64,000 nucleotides of DNA from Fremontodendron californicum (taxonomy: Eukaryota > Streptophyta > Magnoliopsida > Malvales > Malvaceae). Made by a program: the position numbers and the translations under genes. Location: positions 39,210,814 through 39,274,813 of the forward strand of contig JAULJL010000002.1 in the NCBI GenBank assembly GCA_030761205.1. The letters run 5' to 3'. Shown here piece by piece: positions 30,801 to 44,842 of this stretch (position 1 is its first letter; every line of letters starts with the position of its first letter). The notes beneath the pieces were generated by a model that was not told the origin of the DNA, made no database searches, and was given only the letters and a program-made list of their open reading frames with translations.

Positions 30801-31879
30801 ATTGGGATTTCAAAACCAAAATCATCCTGAGCATGTGTGTAAGCTGCGAAAGGCACTTTACGGATTGAAACAAGCACCTAGAGCATGGTATGGTAAGATT
30901 GCTGAATTTTTAACTCATAGTGGTTATTCAGTGACACCTGCAGATTCCAGCTTGTTTGTCAAAGCTAGTGGAGGAAAGCTAGCTATCGTATTGATATATG
31001 TGGATGATTTAATCATAACTGGTGATTATGAGGCAGAAATTCTTCAAACCAAGGAGAATTTATCAGTTCGTTTCCAAATGAAAGAACTTGGACAACTCAA
31101 GCACTTTCTTGGTCTAGAGGTTGATCACAGACAAGAAGGAATATTTCTCTGTCAACAAAAATATTCTAAAGATTTGCTAAAAAGGTTTGGAATGCTCGAG
31201 AGCAAGCCAATTTCAACACCGATGGAACCAAATGGCAAGATGTGTGCACTTGAAGGCAAAGACTTGGAAGATGCAACTATGTATCGACAATTGGTAGGTA
31301 GCCTGATCTACTTAACCTTGACTCGACCTGACATTTCTTATACAGTTGGTGTGATGAGTCGGTATATGCAAAATCCGAAGAAGCCTCATTTAGAAGCAGT
31401 TCGACGAATACTGAGATATGTGAAAAGTACAATAGATTATGGTCTTTTGTACAATAAAGGTGAAGACTGTAAGTTAGTTGGTTATTGTGATGCTGACTAT
31501 GCAGGAGATCATGACACCAGGAGATCAACAACTGGGTACATGTTTAAACTTGGTTCTGGAACAATTTCTTGGTGCAGTAAGAGACAACCAACGGTATCAT
31601 TGTCAACTACCGAAGCTGAGTATCGAGCAGCAGCAATGGCAGCTCAAGAGTGTACGTGGCTGATACAACTAATGAGTGATCTACATCAACCAGTAGATTA
31701 TGCAGTTCCGTTGTATTGCGACAACCAGTCAGCAATTCGTTTGGCAGAAAATCCAGTCTTTCACGCAAGAACCAAACATATAGAAGTGCATTATCACTTT
31801 ATCAGAGAAAAGATTCTACAAGAAGAGATTGAAATGAAGCAGATCAAGACAGATGATCAAATGGCAGATTTATTCACAA
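27862..31879 (+). pseudogene. Copia gag-pol, truncated at the C-terminus by the tandem duplication
   Basis: Identical to the first 1,339 codons of the intact ORF at 53399. After 31879 it runs out of frame into LOG sequence and stops at 31896, so about the last 30 residues are replaced by a few foreign ones. Protease, integrase, RT and RNase H motifs are all upstream of the break and unbroken, so the protein might still be enzymatic, but the element lacks a 3' LTR. Confidence 0.9.
31876..31879. other. Tandem-duplication junction with 4-bp microhomology
   Basis: The bases ACAA at the junction are shared by the parental ends (6339-6342 in LOG and 57413-57416 in copia). Sequence left of it matches copia through 57416; sequence right of it matches LOG from 6343. 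There is no longer homology at the ends. Confidence 0.93.
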
Positions 31880-32260
31880 GTATGGAGTATCCCTGAACGG
31901 ATGACAATCATGTACCATTCTGCCGATGCATTCATTGCTTTACCAGGAGGTCTGGGTACATTGGAAGAAATAGCTTGCGTGGCTTCTTGGTCATCTTTGG
32001 TCACAAATAAGAAACCCATTGGTTTGCTTAATATTAATGGTTATTTTAGTAATTTGCTTTCATATTTAGATAATGCTGTGGATAATGGATTCATGTTTTC
32101 AGAGGCAAGGAGAACCATAATTTCTGCTACAACCATTGAAGATTTACTCAAAAAGCTCCAAGCTTATGAGTATTTATCTGCTACGGTTGTTTCGCAAACG
32201 CTCGGAAAAAGAAAAAGAGATATGGACGAGCAAGGAGTGGATTGCACTTTGTCTTTGTGA
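31880..32260 (+). pseudogene. LOG 3' fragment (copy 2)
   Basis: Encodes LOG residues from about 90 to 215, including R96 and PGGLGTLEE, but lacks the N-terminal Rossmann half with GGGSTGLMG, so it cannot be an enzyme. An ATG at 31853 in copia sequence is in frame and would add eight foreign codons. Transcription could only come from copia read-through. Confidence 0.92.
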
Positions 32261-34177
32261 CATTATCTAACATTTTGTTTGTTGTGTCTCAATTATAATA
32301 AGTGGTTAGCAACCTCTGCAGGTAATATGTCCCTTACCCCCTACTAAAAAAAAAAAAAATTTGTTGTGTTTTAAGACATTTAGAAGTATTCATTCTGAAC
32401 AAGGTCTGAGTAAGGGAGACTTGAGACATACCTTGTCAGTTTGATTTTAATCTTTTTATGTTTACTTGTTAATTTTTGTTTAGTATTTTAGGATTAATTA
32501 GGTTGCATGAGTTTGTTTTGTTTTGAGTCTTAGTTATTCCTATTCTTATGTTATTAGTTCTTTTCTCTTACACATGATTCTTTCATTTGGGTTAATAGAC
32601 TTACATTGAGGACAATGTAAGAATAAGTGTGGGGGGAACAATTTAGGATTTCTTTTATTTTTGTCTACTATTTTTTTATGAGTCTTTATTATTATTATTA
32701 TTATCTTTTAGTGTGTTTTAGTTCCTTTTAATACAATGATGAGATATGAATTGCATAAGTCTAAAACAGATTTATTAGTGAGAAGATTTTCATGAGAATT
32801 GAGCTTGATGTCAACCTTTTTATGAGCCAATGTTAATATGATATGTTGATTGAGAAAGAAACATGTTTAGACTTAATCTGACTTGTATAATCATCCTTGT
32901 GAGTTTTTGAGCCTATAATGATTGATGCATTATACAAATCAATCTAATTTCTTTCTTGAGTGCTCTTATGATTACATGATTGTCTAGAACTTGCTTTAAA
33001 CCGTTTGAGACTATATTGATACATGTAACAACATGAATATGATAGAGGCATTAGGATTATAACCAGAGCCAAACAGCCATCCCTTATTAATGTTCTAAGA
33101 GAACATCCCCACTAGTGAGCCAATTTGAGCCTACATTAAATATGCTGTTTTATTGGTAACCAGAACTTACACCTAGCCTAAATATACTTATATCCTTACC
33201 CTTGTTCTAAAGATGGATTATATATTTTGAGATATATTGAAAAAACAAGGGATACTTTTTGAAAATTTGGGTTAGAACGAAAGATAAGTGTGGGGGAGGA
33301 GAGAGGCAAAAGTCAAGAGAAAAAGAAAGGGATCATTGTCAAATACATTCTCATATTAAAAAAAAAAAATCTTCTCTTGAACTTCTAGTTAAAGTAAAGA
33401 AAAAGATGTTACAAAGTTGGTTAGAATGAAGCAAAGGCTCAACATGAATATTTAGCCTATGTTATTATGTGCTTTATAAGAGTTTTGAGAAGTTTTATTT
33501 GTATGATCTTATTATGTCTCTAAACTCTATGAACTCTTTGGAACCTTTGTGATATCTTTATCCTTTTGTTCTTTAACCACATTATAACCCTTTGGCCCCA
33601 TTACAACCTTGAAAAAAGACCTCTTGATTTATGAAGTTGTATGATCTAAATAGTGGAGAATAGGTGGACAAGCAAGCATATGGTAGAACTGTTTTCATGA
33701 GATTGATTGACTGTAAACACTTTACCACTACTTTAAAGAGTGAAAATCATGAGAGTATAGTGAGAAGTTGAGATTAAGTTGAATATGCACTATTTTGATT
33801 GAAATATGTCATGTTAATATTGGCTTAACTCATTTATTTACATTCAAGCATGAATTTTTGTGAAATTCTTTGAGTTATTGATTAGTTTATAAGACTTGTT
33901 CAAAGATTGTCTCTAATTTATATTGAAAGGATTAGGAGTAAATATTTTTAGTGTATGTAGTTTACTTATATTTTAGTTTTTCAATGTTTGTGGGTATCGT
34001 TCTAGCAAACCCTCACGAGACTAAACTCGTCCACTAGGGACACCTAGGGGTTTAAAGGCTTGTGTCACATGCTAAGTGCCACCGTGATTTCCAACGAAAA
34101 TGGATTAGATTAGATTTTCTTATTTTATTTTTATTGAGTCGTTGCTAGGGACTAGCAACAATCTAAGTGTGGGGGTG

Positions 34178-35679
34178 TGATAACTCGTATAATTATATAG
34201 TTTTTAGTTATGTTTTATTATTGTTTTGTGTCAAATACGAGTTATTATTGCTTAGTCTACTTATGTTTATGATCTTTTATATTTTTATGTAATTTGGTGT
34301 TTTTCATGAGTTTCTTTGAGTTATTTCAGATTACTAGGTTAAATCAAGAATTAAGGGCAAATCCAATTCAGTTCCAGTTCCGACACCTTTTTTCATATCA
34401 GCTATATCTGGAGTTTCACCGAAGCATTAAGGCTGAAATTTTGACAGTGCAAAGTTAAGAGGCATATCTATCTTTTTCATGTTTTACACTTCTTGAAACG
34501 GAGTCGTTTTCCCTACCGAAATCAACCATCAAGTTGGCTGATGTGCAATGACGTCTGTTCTGCACCGTTTTGTTATTTTGACCATATCTTCCGATCCACA
34601 TGAGCAAATGATCTGATTCTAACGGCTATGGATCAGTAACTGATAGGGGCATATTTTTCTAGAAGACCATTTGATCAGATCGAGCCTCCAACATTGACAA
34701 AATCGACCATCAAGCTGGCTGATCAGAATTGTCATACAACATGACGAAAATTGTTAGAAAAATGCACCCACCTATTATACCTACCTTTGAAATTTATAAA
34801 GCTTGTCTCTTGTCATTTAGCTCTCCAAAATGTGTATAAATAGAGGGCCTTGGATGAGTATTAGGATACATTATACATTGGTAGGATATTAGCCATTGTA
34901 ATAAAATTCTCTAAGTTTTCTTTTTCTTTACTTTCTCTAGTTTTCTTTTTCTTTATTTACTTATGCTTCTTACATTTCTTTTCATTTTTAGTATGTGTTG
35001 CTAATCATATTGTTGAGGTGATGAGGTGAAGCTCTTGGTAAATGCTAAGGTTAGTCTCTTAAACATGAGCTAAAATGAATCATCATTTATAAACACTAGT
35101 ATAGATAATATTTTCTTTTGGTTTAAAATCATACTTGCAAAGTAGAGATCTTGATTCATTATTGACAATGAAAATGGCACAGTAAATGCTTGGTTTCATA
35201 ACCTTGATTTGTTGTAGACATATACCTTGGCATAAGGAATGCTTGGACTCTTTTTATGAGTTTTGAGGACACCAAATGAACATAATATCATATGCTATGG
35301 ACGTTGGACAATTTGGACTGAATTGCTAAACCTTCCGATTGGAACCTCCCTTATGTGTGGATTTCAATTGTGTAATAAAACAAGATTAATCTTAGCATAA
35401 CACCAAGAGTGGATTCTCTAACCTCAACATCCTTTCTTATTGTTTTTTTATATCTTGTTTAATTGCTTTTATGTTATTTTGTTTATTTTGTTCTCTAATA
35501 TCTTGTTTACTTTCTTTGTTATTGATTCCCTAATATCTTGTTTATTTTCTTTTTCATATATATTTATAAACTTATACTTACTAGTACGCTTCCCTGTGGT
35601 TCGACCTCGGACACCCGAGAATTTATTACTTGAAAATAACCTGCACTTGGGTTTACAACTCTTAATTGAGTCTCCATCA
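34178..35679 (+). repeat. Athila-type 3' LTR (copy 2)
   Basis: Matches 8641-10142, including all the positions where that LTR differs from the 5' LTR. Confidence 0.94.
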
Positions 35680-37116
35680 ATTTGCTCTTGGTCTTATTGA
35701 TTTGTCTTTCATCTTCAACTATAAATTAGATATTCAAGTCTACATTTTACTCAATTTGGTAGTTTATGGATTAAAAATGATGCTTTGTTTCTACTTAAGA
35801 TTTTGTTGGAGAATTCTAGCTGTTTTGGCTTGGTAGATATAGATATAACTGATTTTTTTTTTTTTAATTTACTTGCTTACTTTGCAATGCTCATGTTCCT
35901 AGAGTTATAAAATCTTAAAAGCTGTATGAAATTTCTATGTTACTCGGACTTGGGTGAGAGTGCCGGACACGGGTATGTTTAATTTTTTTAAAGATTTTCA
36001 TGTATTTGGAGGGTCCTTGGAGGATCATATTCTCATACCCATGTTCGGATATGCGTCGGACACGGGTACTTCAAGAAAAATGAAGAGTCAGAGCAACATA
36101 GGTATGAATTTACTAGTTTGAGACATTACTGTAATCTGTAACCTGTCTGATAAGTGCCATTAGGTTATTGAATTTCCAAGTGATAGAGGAGCTTGCTGAA
36201 ATGATATGCTTTATTACTTGTTCTCCTACAGGCTACTTATTATTCAATGAGGTTACTTTTGGTGTTCAATTTTGTTATTTGACTGGAAAATAACGTTTAC
36301 ATCCAGATGGAATATTTAATAAAATCTTAGATTACTTGAAAAAAGAAAACATTTACATGTGGGAGTCCTATAGGATGTGTAATGTGGAGTTGTTTATGCT
36401 TTGGAGGGCTGCGGTGCTGCTGCTCAATTCTTAGTGAGGAATTGTTACAGCAGCTTTGGTTGTTTGAATAGCTTTATTTACCATACGTGTAAACTTTTTC
36501 TTGTTAAACAAAACATGTGTCAATGTGTGCTCATTGTTTGATTTGTTTATGCAGATCAAATTTATATTTATATGTCAGTAAGCTTGCTAATGCATCATAA
36601 AACTAGATACCTACTATTGATGCTAATCTGAAAGGCCAAGTCTTATAGGAACCTAAGTTGGACAATCTTTTACATAGTTTATAATGTTTTCTTTTTTCGT
36701 ACATTTGTTTTATAGCATGTCAATGTAGGTTTTGTTAGGGACTATTCTTCTTGCTTATTGTTCTATTAAATCTTTGTCCTAGCTAAGTATGATTCAAGGT
36801 CTGTCTCTTGACAATATTGAATATGAAGAACTGGTCGGAGGAGAGGATTGCCAACAAAATCTCCTTATTGCTACAGTTTCACTAGTCATTTCTAGAAGAG
36901 TGCCACTGGCAGCAGAAGTGAAGTATGACTAGTTAATGGCCTTTTGAGATATACAAATAACCTGCAGTTTGGCTACACCCTGAATAAAGCTAGCCTTTGG
37001 ACAACCATGTGTACAAGTCTTGGGATGTTCTAGGTTCTAAGAGTATGGTTTTCTTGCAAGAACTAAGAAGTCTAGGTATGGTTTTCTTGCAAGAACTAAG
37101 AAGTCTAGACCCCTTT
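35680..37116. other. Host sequence (copy 2 of 10143-11579)
   Basis: Contains the MITE at 35935-36101 and the 33-bp tandem repeat at 37043-37108; no gene supported. Confidence 0.5.
35935..36101 (+). mobile_element. MITE-like element (copy 2)
   Basis: Same 167-bp inverted-repeat element as at 10398-10564. Confidence 0.65.
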
Positions 37117-40100
37117 TAATAGGATCCAAGATATCTCAATCCCATAGCAATTTCTATATGGGCCAAGATCTAAGAAGATCTAGGAAACATGGCAAGAATG
37201 AGTGGAATTCCTTGGACCATATTGCAAGTTAGTCAAAAAAGACTTCAACATGCAAGATAAGCTTGTATCCACGTTTAGTCCATGCGATTCAAGAACACAA
37301 GGTGGCAGCATTAGAGGGCTTGCAAGTGGCAGTATTGGAATATTAGAAGTGGGCCTATTCTTTAATTTATTAATTGACATGGCACTTGTGGGAACCAATT
37401 CATTTAATGATGTGGCAAAGAAAATTGAGCTTATTTTAAGTCTTTTAATTAGTCTTTTAATTACTTAGGCATTTGGGCCTATATTATGTAACATGTCCAA
37501 TAGGCTAGTGGGGTCTACTTTCATTAAAATAGTTAGACATCCTTTTAATTATTTAGGTTTGGGCTTGAGCATGTTCAGCCCATATGTCAAGCATTATTTC
37601 TTATTTAACTAGGGCTGGCCGCCTATGGTATTCTACCTAGGATAGACTTGGCCGATCAGTATTCTATTAGGATAGTTGATTAGGTTATGTAGCGAGGCTA
37701 TAAATATTATGTCTTAGCCGTCTACAATTAATTATCTTTTGATCAATTAAGTATGATTTTATTCAGTGCGAGTTTTCTCTTTTAGTTTTTGAAAGAACTT
37801 AGAACTTATCAAAGAATTCTTCTTTGTGGAGTTCAACACCTTCAAACTTAGGTTCTTGAAACAAGCGTTTTTGGGGTCTAGTTAGCTTAATTTATCTAGG
37901 TGATTTGAAACAGGATTTCACTGGGTTTAAGTTTTCATTGCCTGAATATTGGCTTTTTTGGATTAGGTATCCTAAATTGTTAGTGGGTTCAAAGGGTTCA
38001 ACCCCAAGTGTTCACATCATTTGGTATCAAAGTTTAGGCAACCAATATACTATCACAGCAAAATCAATAACAAGATTTTGGGGTTTCTGTTAACTTTCTT
38101 GTTTTGGGGTTTCAGGCATTCTTGTCTTGGGGTTATAGTTTTAGGCATTCTTGTCCTAGGGTTATATTTTTTAGGTAGTTTCGTTTGGGGTTTCATTATT
38201 GAAAATTGGTTTAGATCAAGATTCTACTTCTTGAATTCTTGATCTATTAAAAAAATTTGTTCTTGAATGTTCTTTATCCATTCTTAAAAAAATAAAAAAA
38301 AATCAAGAACTGAAAGGGGTATTCGAACAGTCTCCAAAAAGTAAAAAGAAAGTAATCCGAGATTTCAAGAAAATCAAGAAAGTCTCGTGAAAAAAGAAAG
38401 AAAAGTGTTCGAATAGAGAAAAGAAAAAAAAAAGATTCGAAAAAGATTGAAAAGAAGAGGAAAGAATCGACATTCATCTTTTTCTTTTACTAACCAAAGT
38501 TGTTTTGCATCAATTTTAAGATGTCTCTCACATGTTCCGACGAAGTAAAGCAGACTTTGCAAGAGATGAAAGAGTTCAGCTTATTGTTTGGGAAGTTTGT
38601 GCAATAAGATTAAGAAAAAGAGAGAACAAAAAAGAGTGAAAAAGAAAGAAAGATGGTTGGAAAACAAGTAGAGCCATAAGAGAAAAAAGAGAGTAAAAAA
38701 GAAAGCGAAAAAGAAAAAGAAGTGGTGGCTAAAATTAAAGAAGAGAAGAGCCATTAGTGAAAAATGAGACAATTCCTACCAAGGAAAACAAAGAATTTGA
38801 GAATTTTTTTCTTGATGCAAAGGAGAGTGAGGTTCTTATTCTTGATACCCCTAACCAATCTCTTCCTATTTTGACTGCTTCTTTGTTGGAAGATGGTGAG
38901 GATTTCTTTTCGGAGAAGATACAGGATGAGTTGCCACCCATAAGAGGCATTGCATATCACCTTGATTTAATACTTAGCGCCGTCATTCTCATACACAAGG
39001 CTAAGATTCGAGGGCGAATCTTTACGAGGAAAGGGGGAATGATAGGATCCAAGATGGCTCAATCCTATGGCAATTTCTATATGGGCCAAGATCCAAGAAA
39101 ATCCAAAAAACATGGTAAGAATGGATGGAATTCACTTGGGCCATATTGCAAGTTATTCAAAAAAAGCTTCAACATGCAAAATGTGCTTGCATCCAAGTTT
39201 AGCTCATGTGATTCAAGAACACAAGGTGGCGGCATTAGAGGGCTTGCAAGTGGCATTATTGGAATATTAGAAGTGGGCCTATTCTTTAATTCATTAATTG
39301 ACATGGCACTTGTGGGAACCAATTCATTTAATGATGTGGCAAAGAAAATTGGGTTTATTTTAAGTCTTTTAATTACTTAGGCATTTGGGCCTATATTATG
39401 TAACATGTCCAATAGGCTAGTGGGGTTTATTTTCATTAAACTAGTTGGACATCTTTTTGATTATTTAGATTTGGGCTTGAGCATGTTCAGCCTATATGTC
39501 AAGATTATTTCTTATTTAACTAGGGCTGGCCGCCTATGGTATTCTACCTAGGATAGACTTGGCCGATCAGTATTCTATTAGGATAGTTGATTAGGTTATG
39601 TAGGGAGGCTGTAAATATTATGTCTTAGCCGTCTACAATTAATTATCTTTTGATCAATTAAGTATGATTTTATTCAGTACGAGTTTTCTCTTTTAGTTCT
39701 TGAAAGAACTTAGAACTTATCAAAGAATTGGAGTTCAACACCTTCAAACTTAGGTTCTTGAAACAAGCGTTTTTGGGGTCTAACTAGTTTAACTTATCTA
39801 GGTTATTTGAAACAGGATTTCACTGGGTTTAAGTTTTCATTGCCTGAATTTTGGCTTTTTTGGATTAGGTATCCTAAATTGTTAGTGGGTTCAAAGTGTT
39901 CAACCTCAAGTGTTCACATCATTTGGTATCAAAGTTTAGGCAACCAATCAGTTACTATTATAGCAAAATCAATAACAAGATTTTGGAGTTTCTGTTAACT
40001 TTTTTGTTTTGGGGTTTCAAGCATTCTTGTCTTGAGGTTATAGCTTTAGGCATTCTTGTCCTAGGGTTATATTTTTTTAGGTACTTTTGTTTGGGGTTTC

Positions 40101-41764
40101 ATTATTGGAAATTGGTTTAGATCAAGATTCTACTTCTTGAATTCTTGATCTATTAAAAAAAATTGTTCTTGAATGTTCTTGATCCGTTCTTAAAAAAAAA
40201 AAATCAAGAACTAAAAGAGGCATTCGAACAGTCTCAATAATCCGAGATTTCAAAAAAATAAGAAAGTCGTGAAAAAAAAAGATTCGAAAAAGATTGAGAA
40301 GAAGAGGAAAGAATCGACATGCATCTTTTTCTTTTACTAACCAAAGTTGTTTTGCAGCAACTTTAAGATGTCTCTCACATGTGGTGACGAAGTAAGGTAG
40401 GCTTTGCAAGAGATGAAAGAGTTCAGCTTATTGTTTGGAAAGTTTGTGCAACAAGATTAATAAAAAGAGAGAACAAAAAAAAGTGAAAAAGAAATAAAGA
40501 TGACTGAAAAACAAATGGAGACATAAGAGGAAAAAGAAAGTCAAAAGGAAAGTGAAAAAGAAAAAAGAAGTGGTGGCTAAAATTAAAGAAGAGATGAGCC
40601 ATTAGTGAAAAAGGAGACAATTCCTACATCGGAAAACAAAGAATTTGAGAATTTTTTTCTTGATGCAAAGGAGAGTGAGGTTCTTATTCTTGATACATCT
40701 AATCATTCTCTTCCTATTTTGACTGCTTCTTTGTTGGAGGATGGTGAGGATTTTTTTCCGGAGAAGATACAGGATGAGTTGCCACCCATAAGAGGCATTG
40801 CACATCACTTTGATTTAGTACTTAGCGCCGTCATTCTCACACACAAGGCTAAGATTCGAGGGCGAATCTTTTCGAGGAAATGAGGAATGATAGGATTCAA
40901 GATGGCCCAATCCTATGGCAATTTCTATATGGGCCAAGATCCAAGAAGATCTAAAAAACATGGTAAGAATGGGTGGAATTTACTTGGGCCATATTGCAAG
41001 TTATTCAAAAAAAGCTTCAACATACAAGATGTGCTTGCATCCAAGTTTAGTTCATGTGATTCAAGAACACAAGGTGGCGGCATTAGAGAGCTTGCAAGTG
41101 GCAGCATTAGAAAATTAGAAGTGGGCCTATTCTTTAATTCGTTAATTGACATGACACTTGTGGGGACCAATTCATTTAATGATGTGGCAAAAAATATTGG
41201 GTTTATTTTAAGTCTTTTAATTACTTAGGTATTTGGGCCTATATTATGTAACATGTCCAATAGGCTAATGAGGTCTACCTTCATTAAACTAGTTTGACAT
41301 CTTTTAATTATTTAGGTTTGGGCTTGAGCATGTTCAGCCCATATGTTAAGTATTATTTCTTATTTAACTAGGGTTGGCCGCCTATGGTATTCTACCTAGG
41401 ATAGACTTGGTCGATTAGTATTCTATTAGGATAGCTGATTAAGTTAGGGAGGCTATAAATATCATGTCTTAGCCGCCTACAATTAATTATCTTTTGATCA
41501 ATTAAGTATGATTTTATTCAGTGAGAGTTTTCTCTTTTAGAAAAAACTTAGAACTTATCAAAAAATTCTTCTTTGTGGCATTCAACACCTTCAAACTTAG
41601 GTTCTTGAAACAAACGTTCTTGGGGTCTAACTAGCTTAGCTTAGGTTCTTTGAAACAAGATTTCACTGGATTTAAGTTTTCATTGCCTAAATCTTGGCTT
41701 TTCTGGATTACGTATCCTAAATTGTTAGTGGGTTCAAAGGATTCAACCCCACGGGTTCACATCA
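37117..41764 (+). mobile_element. Ty3 LTR array (copy 2)
   Basis: LTRs at 37117-38019, 39040-39921 and 40888-41764; internal regions at 38020-39039 and 39922-40887. Same order, relic frames and one-mismatch target duplication as copy 1. Confidence 0.85.
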
Positions 41765-43340
41765 CCTTCTTGTTATTATTGTTGTCACTGTTTTTACTTT
41801 TTTTCCTTATACTATGTAGTTATTTATTTACCTTTCTTGAGGAAATTAAAAGAATTTTGGGATGATGTAACTACTCCAACTGGCCTTAGTTGAGTTGGAT
41901 AGGGTGGGTAGCAATGCTGAAGATATTAACTTTTGTTCTGTTGAACTCTCATTTGATTCTTTTTTTTATAAATGGGATTTTATTATCCAAAGAAGCAGGA
42001 AACCTGCTACAGAGTACAAGAAGGAAGCAACAAGAAAGAAAGCTGACATAAGCAGCAAATGCAAATTAAAACATAGAAACCAACTGATTAGGTTTAAGAA
42101 GCTAAAATATTCTTTAAAAAAAAAATTCACTTTACCATTTTAAGAAGCATCCCATACTTTTGCTCAACAAGCATTATGCTTTCAACCTTTGCAGGTTCCA
42201 AAGAAGTTGGATTGTGGAAACCCAAGGATTTAAGCTGTGGCATTTGAGAGCATAATAGCCCAGGGAGAAGGTATCTTTAAGCTACACTTTTTTTCCTTTT
42301 TCACAAGCACATATATTTTATGAAGTAGTTGAGTCATCTTGTCGACCTATATTTACCTTAGAAGGCCTTTCAAGGTATTATAATTTGAAAAAGTTTCCCC
42401 CTTGGATGTTAATAAGTATGATTTAGAATTATAAAGTTCTTTAAGCCAAAAGTACAATGTCCTCTTCAAGGAATCATCAACTCATATTTGTTAACAATTG
42501 GCATTTTTTTTCTGTCAACTTGTCGTGTGTTGGACTCTGTTAATCAGCTATCTGGAAGAATGTGGCTTTAATTTGATAGTGTGGACTGTGGAGTTACTCA
42601 CTTGAAGTTCCATCAAGAACTGAGTGCTGAAAAAGTAATGGTTATTCCTCATGGTATCCTTGTTACACTTTTAGTTATTTATTTTTCCTTTCTGAATTGC
42701 ACTTTCTAGAGAATCATCTTGTCTTAACCTATATCAACTTTTCATGTTAGTGACTTATGTATGTTTTCTTTGCAAGAAAGGTTTCTATCTTGCACAAACA
42801 TTTCTCCCTCATATGTTTAATAGGCATGTTTAAAGTTTCTTGACTAAAAATATCTTCTACATGCATGCAAGGTGTTGCTTGCCTTTTATCAACCCTTTTT
42901 AACAATGTGGCCTGGTTTTCAAGAGTATGGGATTATATTTCTCATTTCAAGTAGTGTTTCGTCAGTTATTGAATACTGAAATTTGAAATGGTTATTCCTC
43001 ATAGAACCCTTGCACTTATGTGGTGCGTGGCTCAAATAGCCATAAACTTGAAGGATATATAAAGATTTGTTTGGTTTGCATTTTCGAACCTTTTTATTGT
43101 CCCTGCATTTGATGTTATTCCTGTGAAGCCTAAACGTGGTTTCTTTTGGGGGATCTGTGTCCCTATAAACAAAGTATGATATTTTTAATATGTATTTCTT
43201 TTGTTTTGGTTTTTTGGTGATTCAATTGTCTATTCTCTTTGGCACAAAGAAAGAAAGATGACGCTTTCTTTTATCAATATTTATTTTATACAAGATCTAG
43301 AGCTTTTTGCTTAAACTTTAGTCCTTCTTTAGTACGTTCC
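41765..43340. other. Non-coding host sequence (copy 2 of 16228-17803)
   Basis: No gene; same exon-like segment flanked by TTTGCAG and GGTATC as in copy 1 (about 42194-42272). Confidence 0.4.
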
Positions 43341-44788
43341 TTAATGCTCTCCTTGAAGGCTTTTCAATCTCAATCCATTTAACACAGCCTTCAAATCAAA
43401 GTGAGATGATCCACCTTCTTCAACAGCCCTCTTTGCCATCCATTTTCAATGCACTAGCTCTCTTATATTATTAGCTTATTCACCAACCATCAGCTGAGTT
43501 ACTGCCTTCGTTATATTTTCTTTTGTCACTAAGAATTTCTTATCTTCCATCCGCCTAGATAATTCTTGGGCTCCAACCCCTACTCTTAGTATCTCTATTA
43601 CGAGCTTTTCATTCCAGAATTGTTCATTACTGAGTGGCCATGTGACCATTGGCACTCCAGCAGTGATACTCTCCAGTGTTGAGTTCCATCCACAGTGAGT
43701 CATAAACCCTCCCATAGCTTCATGATCAAGAATCGGCACTTAAGGTGCCCATCCCCTTATAATGAAACCCTTCCCTTCCATCCTTTCTTCAAATCCTTCT
43801 AGCAACCACTCTTCTTGGTCTTCATTATTCTCCGTCCTTACAACCCAAATGAAATCCTGTCCAGAAGCTTCTATGCCCTTAGCAATCTCATTAAGTTGAG
43901 AAGCTGAAAACCAAGATACACTTCCAAAACATATATACAAAACTGAGTTGTGTTTCTTTGAGTCTAGCCATGAAGCATTCAACTGTTTCGATAGAGGCTG
44001 CATTTCCCCATTGTGATTTATCCTTTGTGTTCTTATTGCAGAGAGATAACGGGCCTATGTGCCATGTTTTCCTCCCCACAAATTTTCGGTAGTGTTCTAC
44101 ATAAACTGGTTCCAACTCTTGGAAACTGTTCATGATAACCCCATAGCTTGTAATCTCAGATTCTAAAACTTGATACAGCAACACTTTTATTTCATCATTG
44201 ACTCCTGATTCTCTAAAGTTCAACTGGTTGTTGCAGTCTTGTCATCTTTATCTTGTCTGGAATGCCAGGCACTTAAAAGGGTTGATAATCTGATGTTACA
44301 TTTTTCTGAGGCTCATAGCGCAAGAAGCTATTAAAGACACTGAGGGCAAAATAGCTTGTTCCATGAAAAACTAGCCTTGGAATCCCTAGCTTCCTTGCAA
44401 CTTCTGTAGCTCATGGAAACATTGCATCTGCCACCAAGCAATTGTAGTCTTCAAGTATTTGTTCAAGGGGTTGTTGAAGCAAGCTAACAGCCTTGATGAA
44501 TTAATGACCCATTTCTTGTGAAGTGATTGAACTTATGTTCTCAATTCCCTCTGGCAGGCCAACCTCCATGGAAGGGAATTTTATTATGTCAATATCAATT
44601 TCAATGCCCAGCTTTATTTCTCTTTCAATTCTTTTAGAGAAGAAAGGGGCATTAAGTTGAGTGGTGACAATGGTGGCTTTCACACCTTGCCTTGCAAATA
44701 GTCTGGCCATGTCTGTGGTTGGGATCAAATGTCCATGAGCCAAGTGCGGAAAGAACAAGATATGAAGGGAATGTGGTTTTGAGTCCAT
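43341..44788 (-). pseudogene. UGT73-type pseudogene (copy 2)
   Basis: Same stops and shifts as 17804-19251 (Gln-to-stop before the PSPG box at 43739-43741, early stop at 44501), so the gene was dead before the duplication. Confidence 0.88.
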
Positions 44789-44842
44789 TTAGCCTTGTAG
44801 GAAAGATAAGGAGGCCAATTTGAATGTTAAAATGTGGAATAC

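Larger units (their letters stand above)
26838..31879 (+). mobile_element. Ty1/copia (Tnt1-like) element, 3' end lost at the duplication junction
   Basis: 5' LTR 26838-27329 (TGTTAAATTG...CTCAACA) preceded by AACGA (26833-26837), PBS TGGTATCAGAGC (27332-27343, initiator Met tRNA), then the gag-pol ORF from 27862. At 31876-31879 the sequence switches to the LOG gene at the shared bases ACAA, so the last part of the ORF, the polypurine tract and the 3' LTR are missing. The complete version is at 52375-57991. Confidence 0.93.
31880..35679 (+). mobile_element. 3' part of the Athila-type element (copy 2)
   Basis: Contains the LOG fragment, the non-coding region (PPT-like motifs at 32625, 33286 and 34165), the hairpin (34141-34159) and the 3' LTR (34178-35679, TATA 34835-34842), followed by ATTTG (35680-35684). 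It lacks the 5' LTR, PBS, gag and the Cys-rich ORF. Confidence 0.93.

Noticed and set aside
31853..32260. Chimeric copia-LOG open frame considered as a new fusion gene
   Set aside because: Starts out of the copia frame, adds only eight codons and lacks the LOG nucleotide-binding half; a by-product of the junction.
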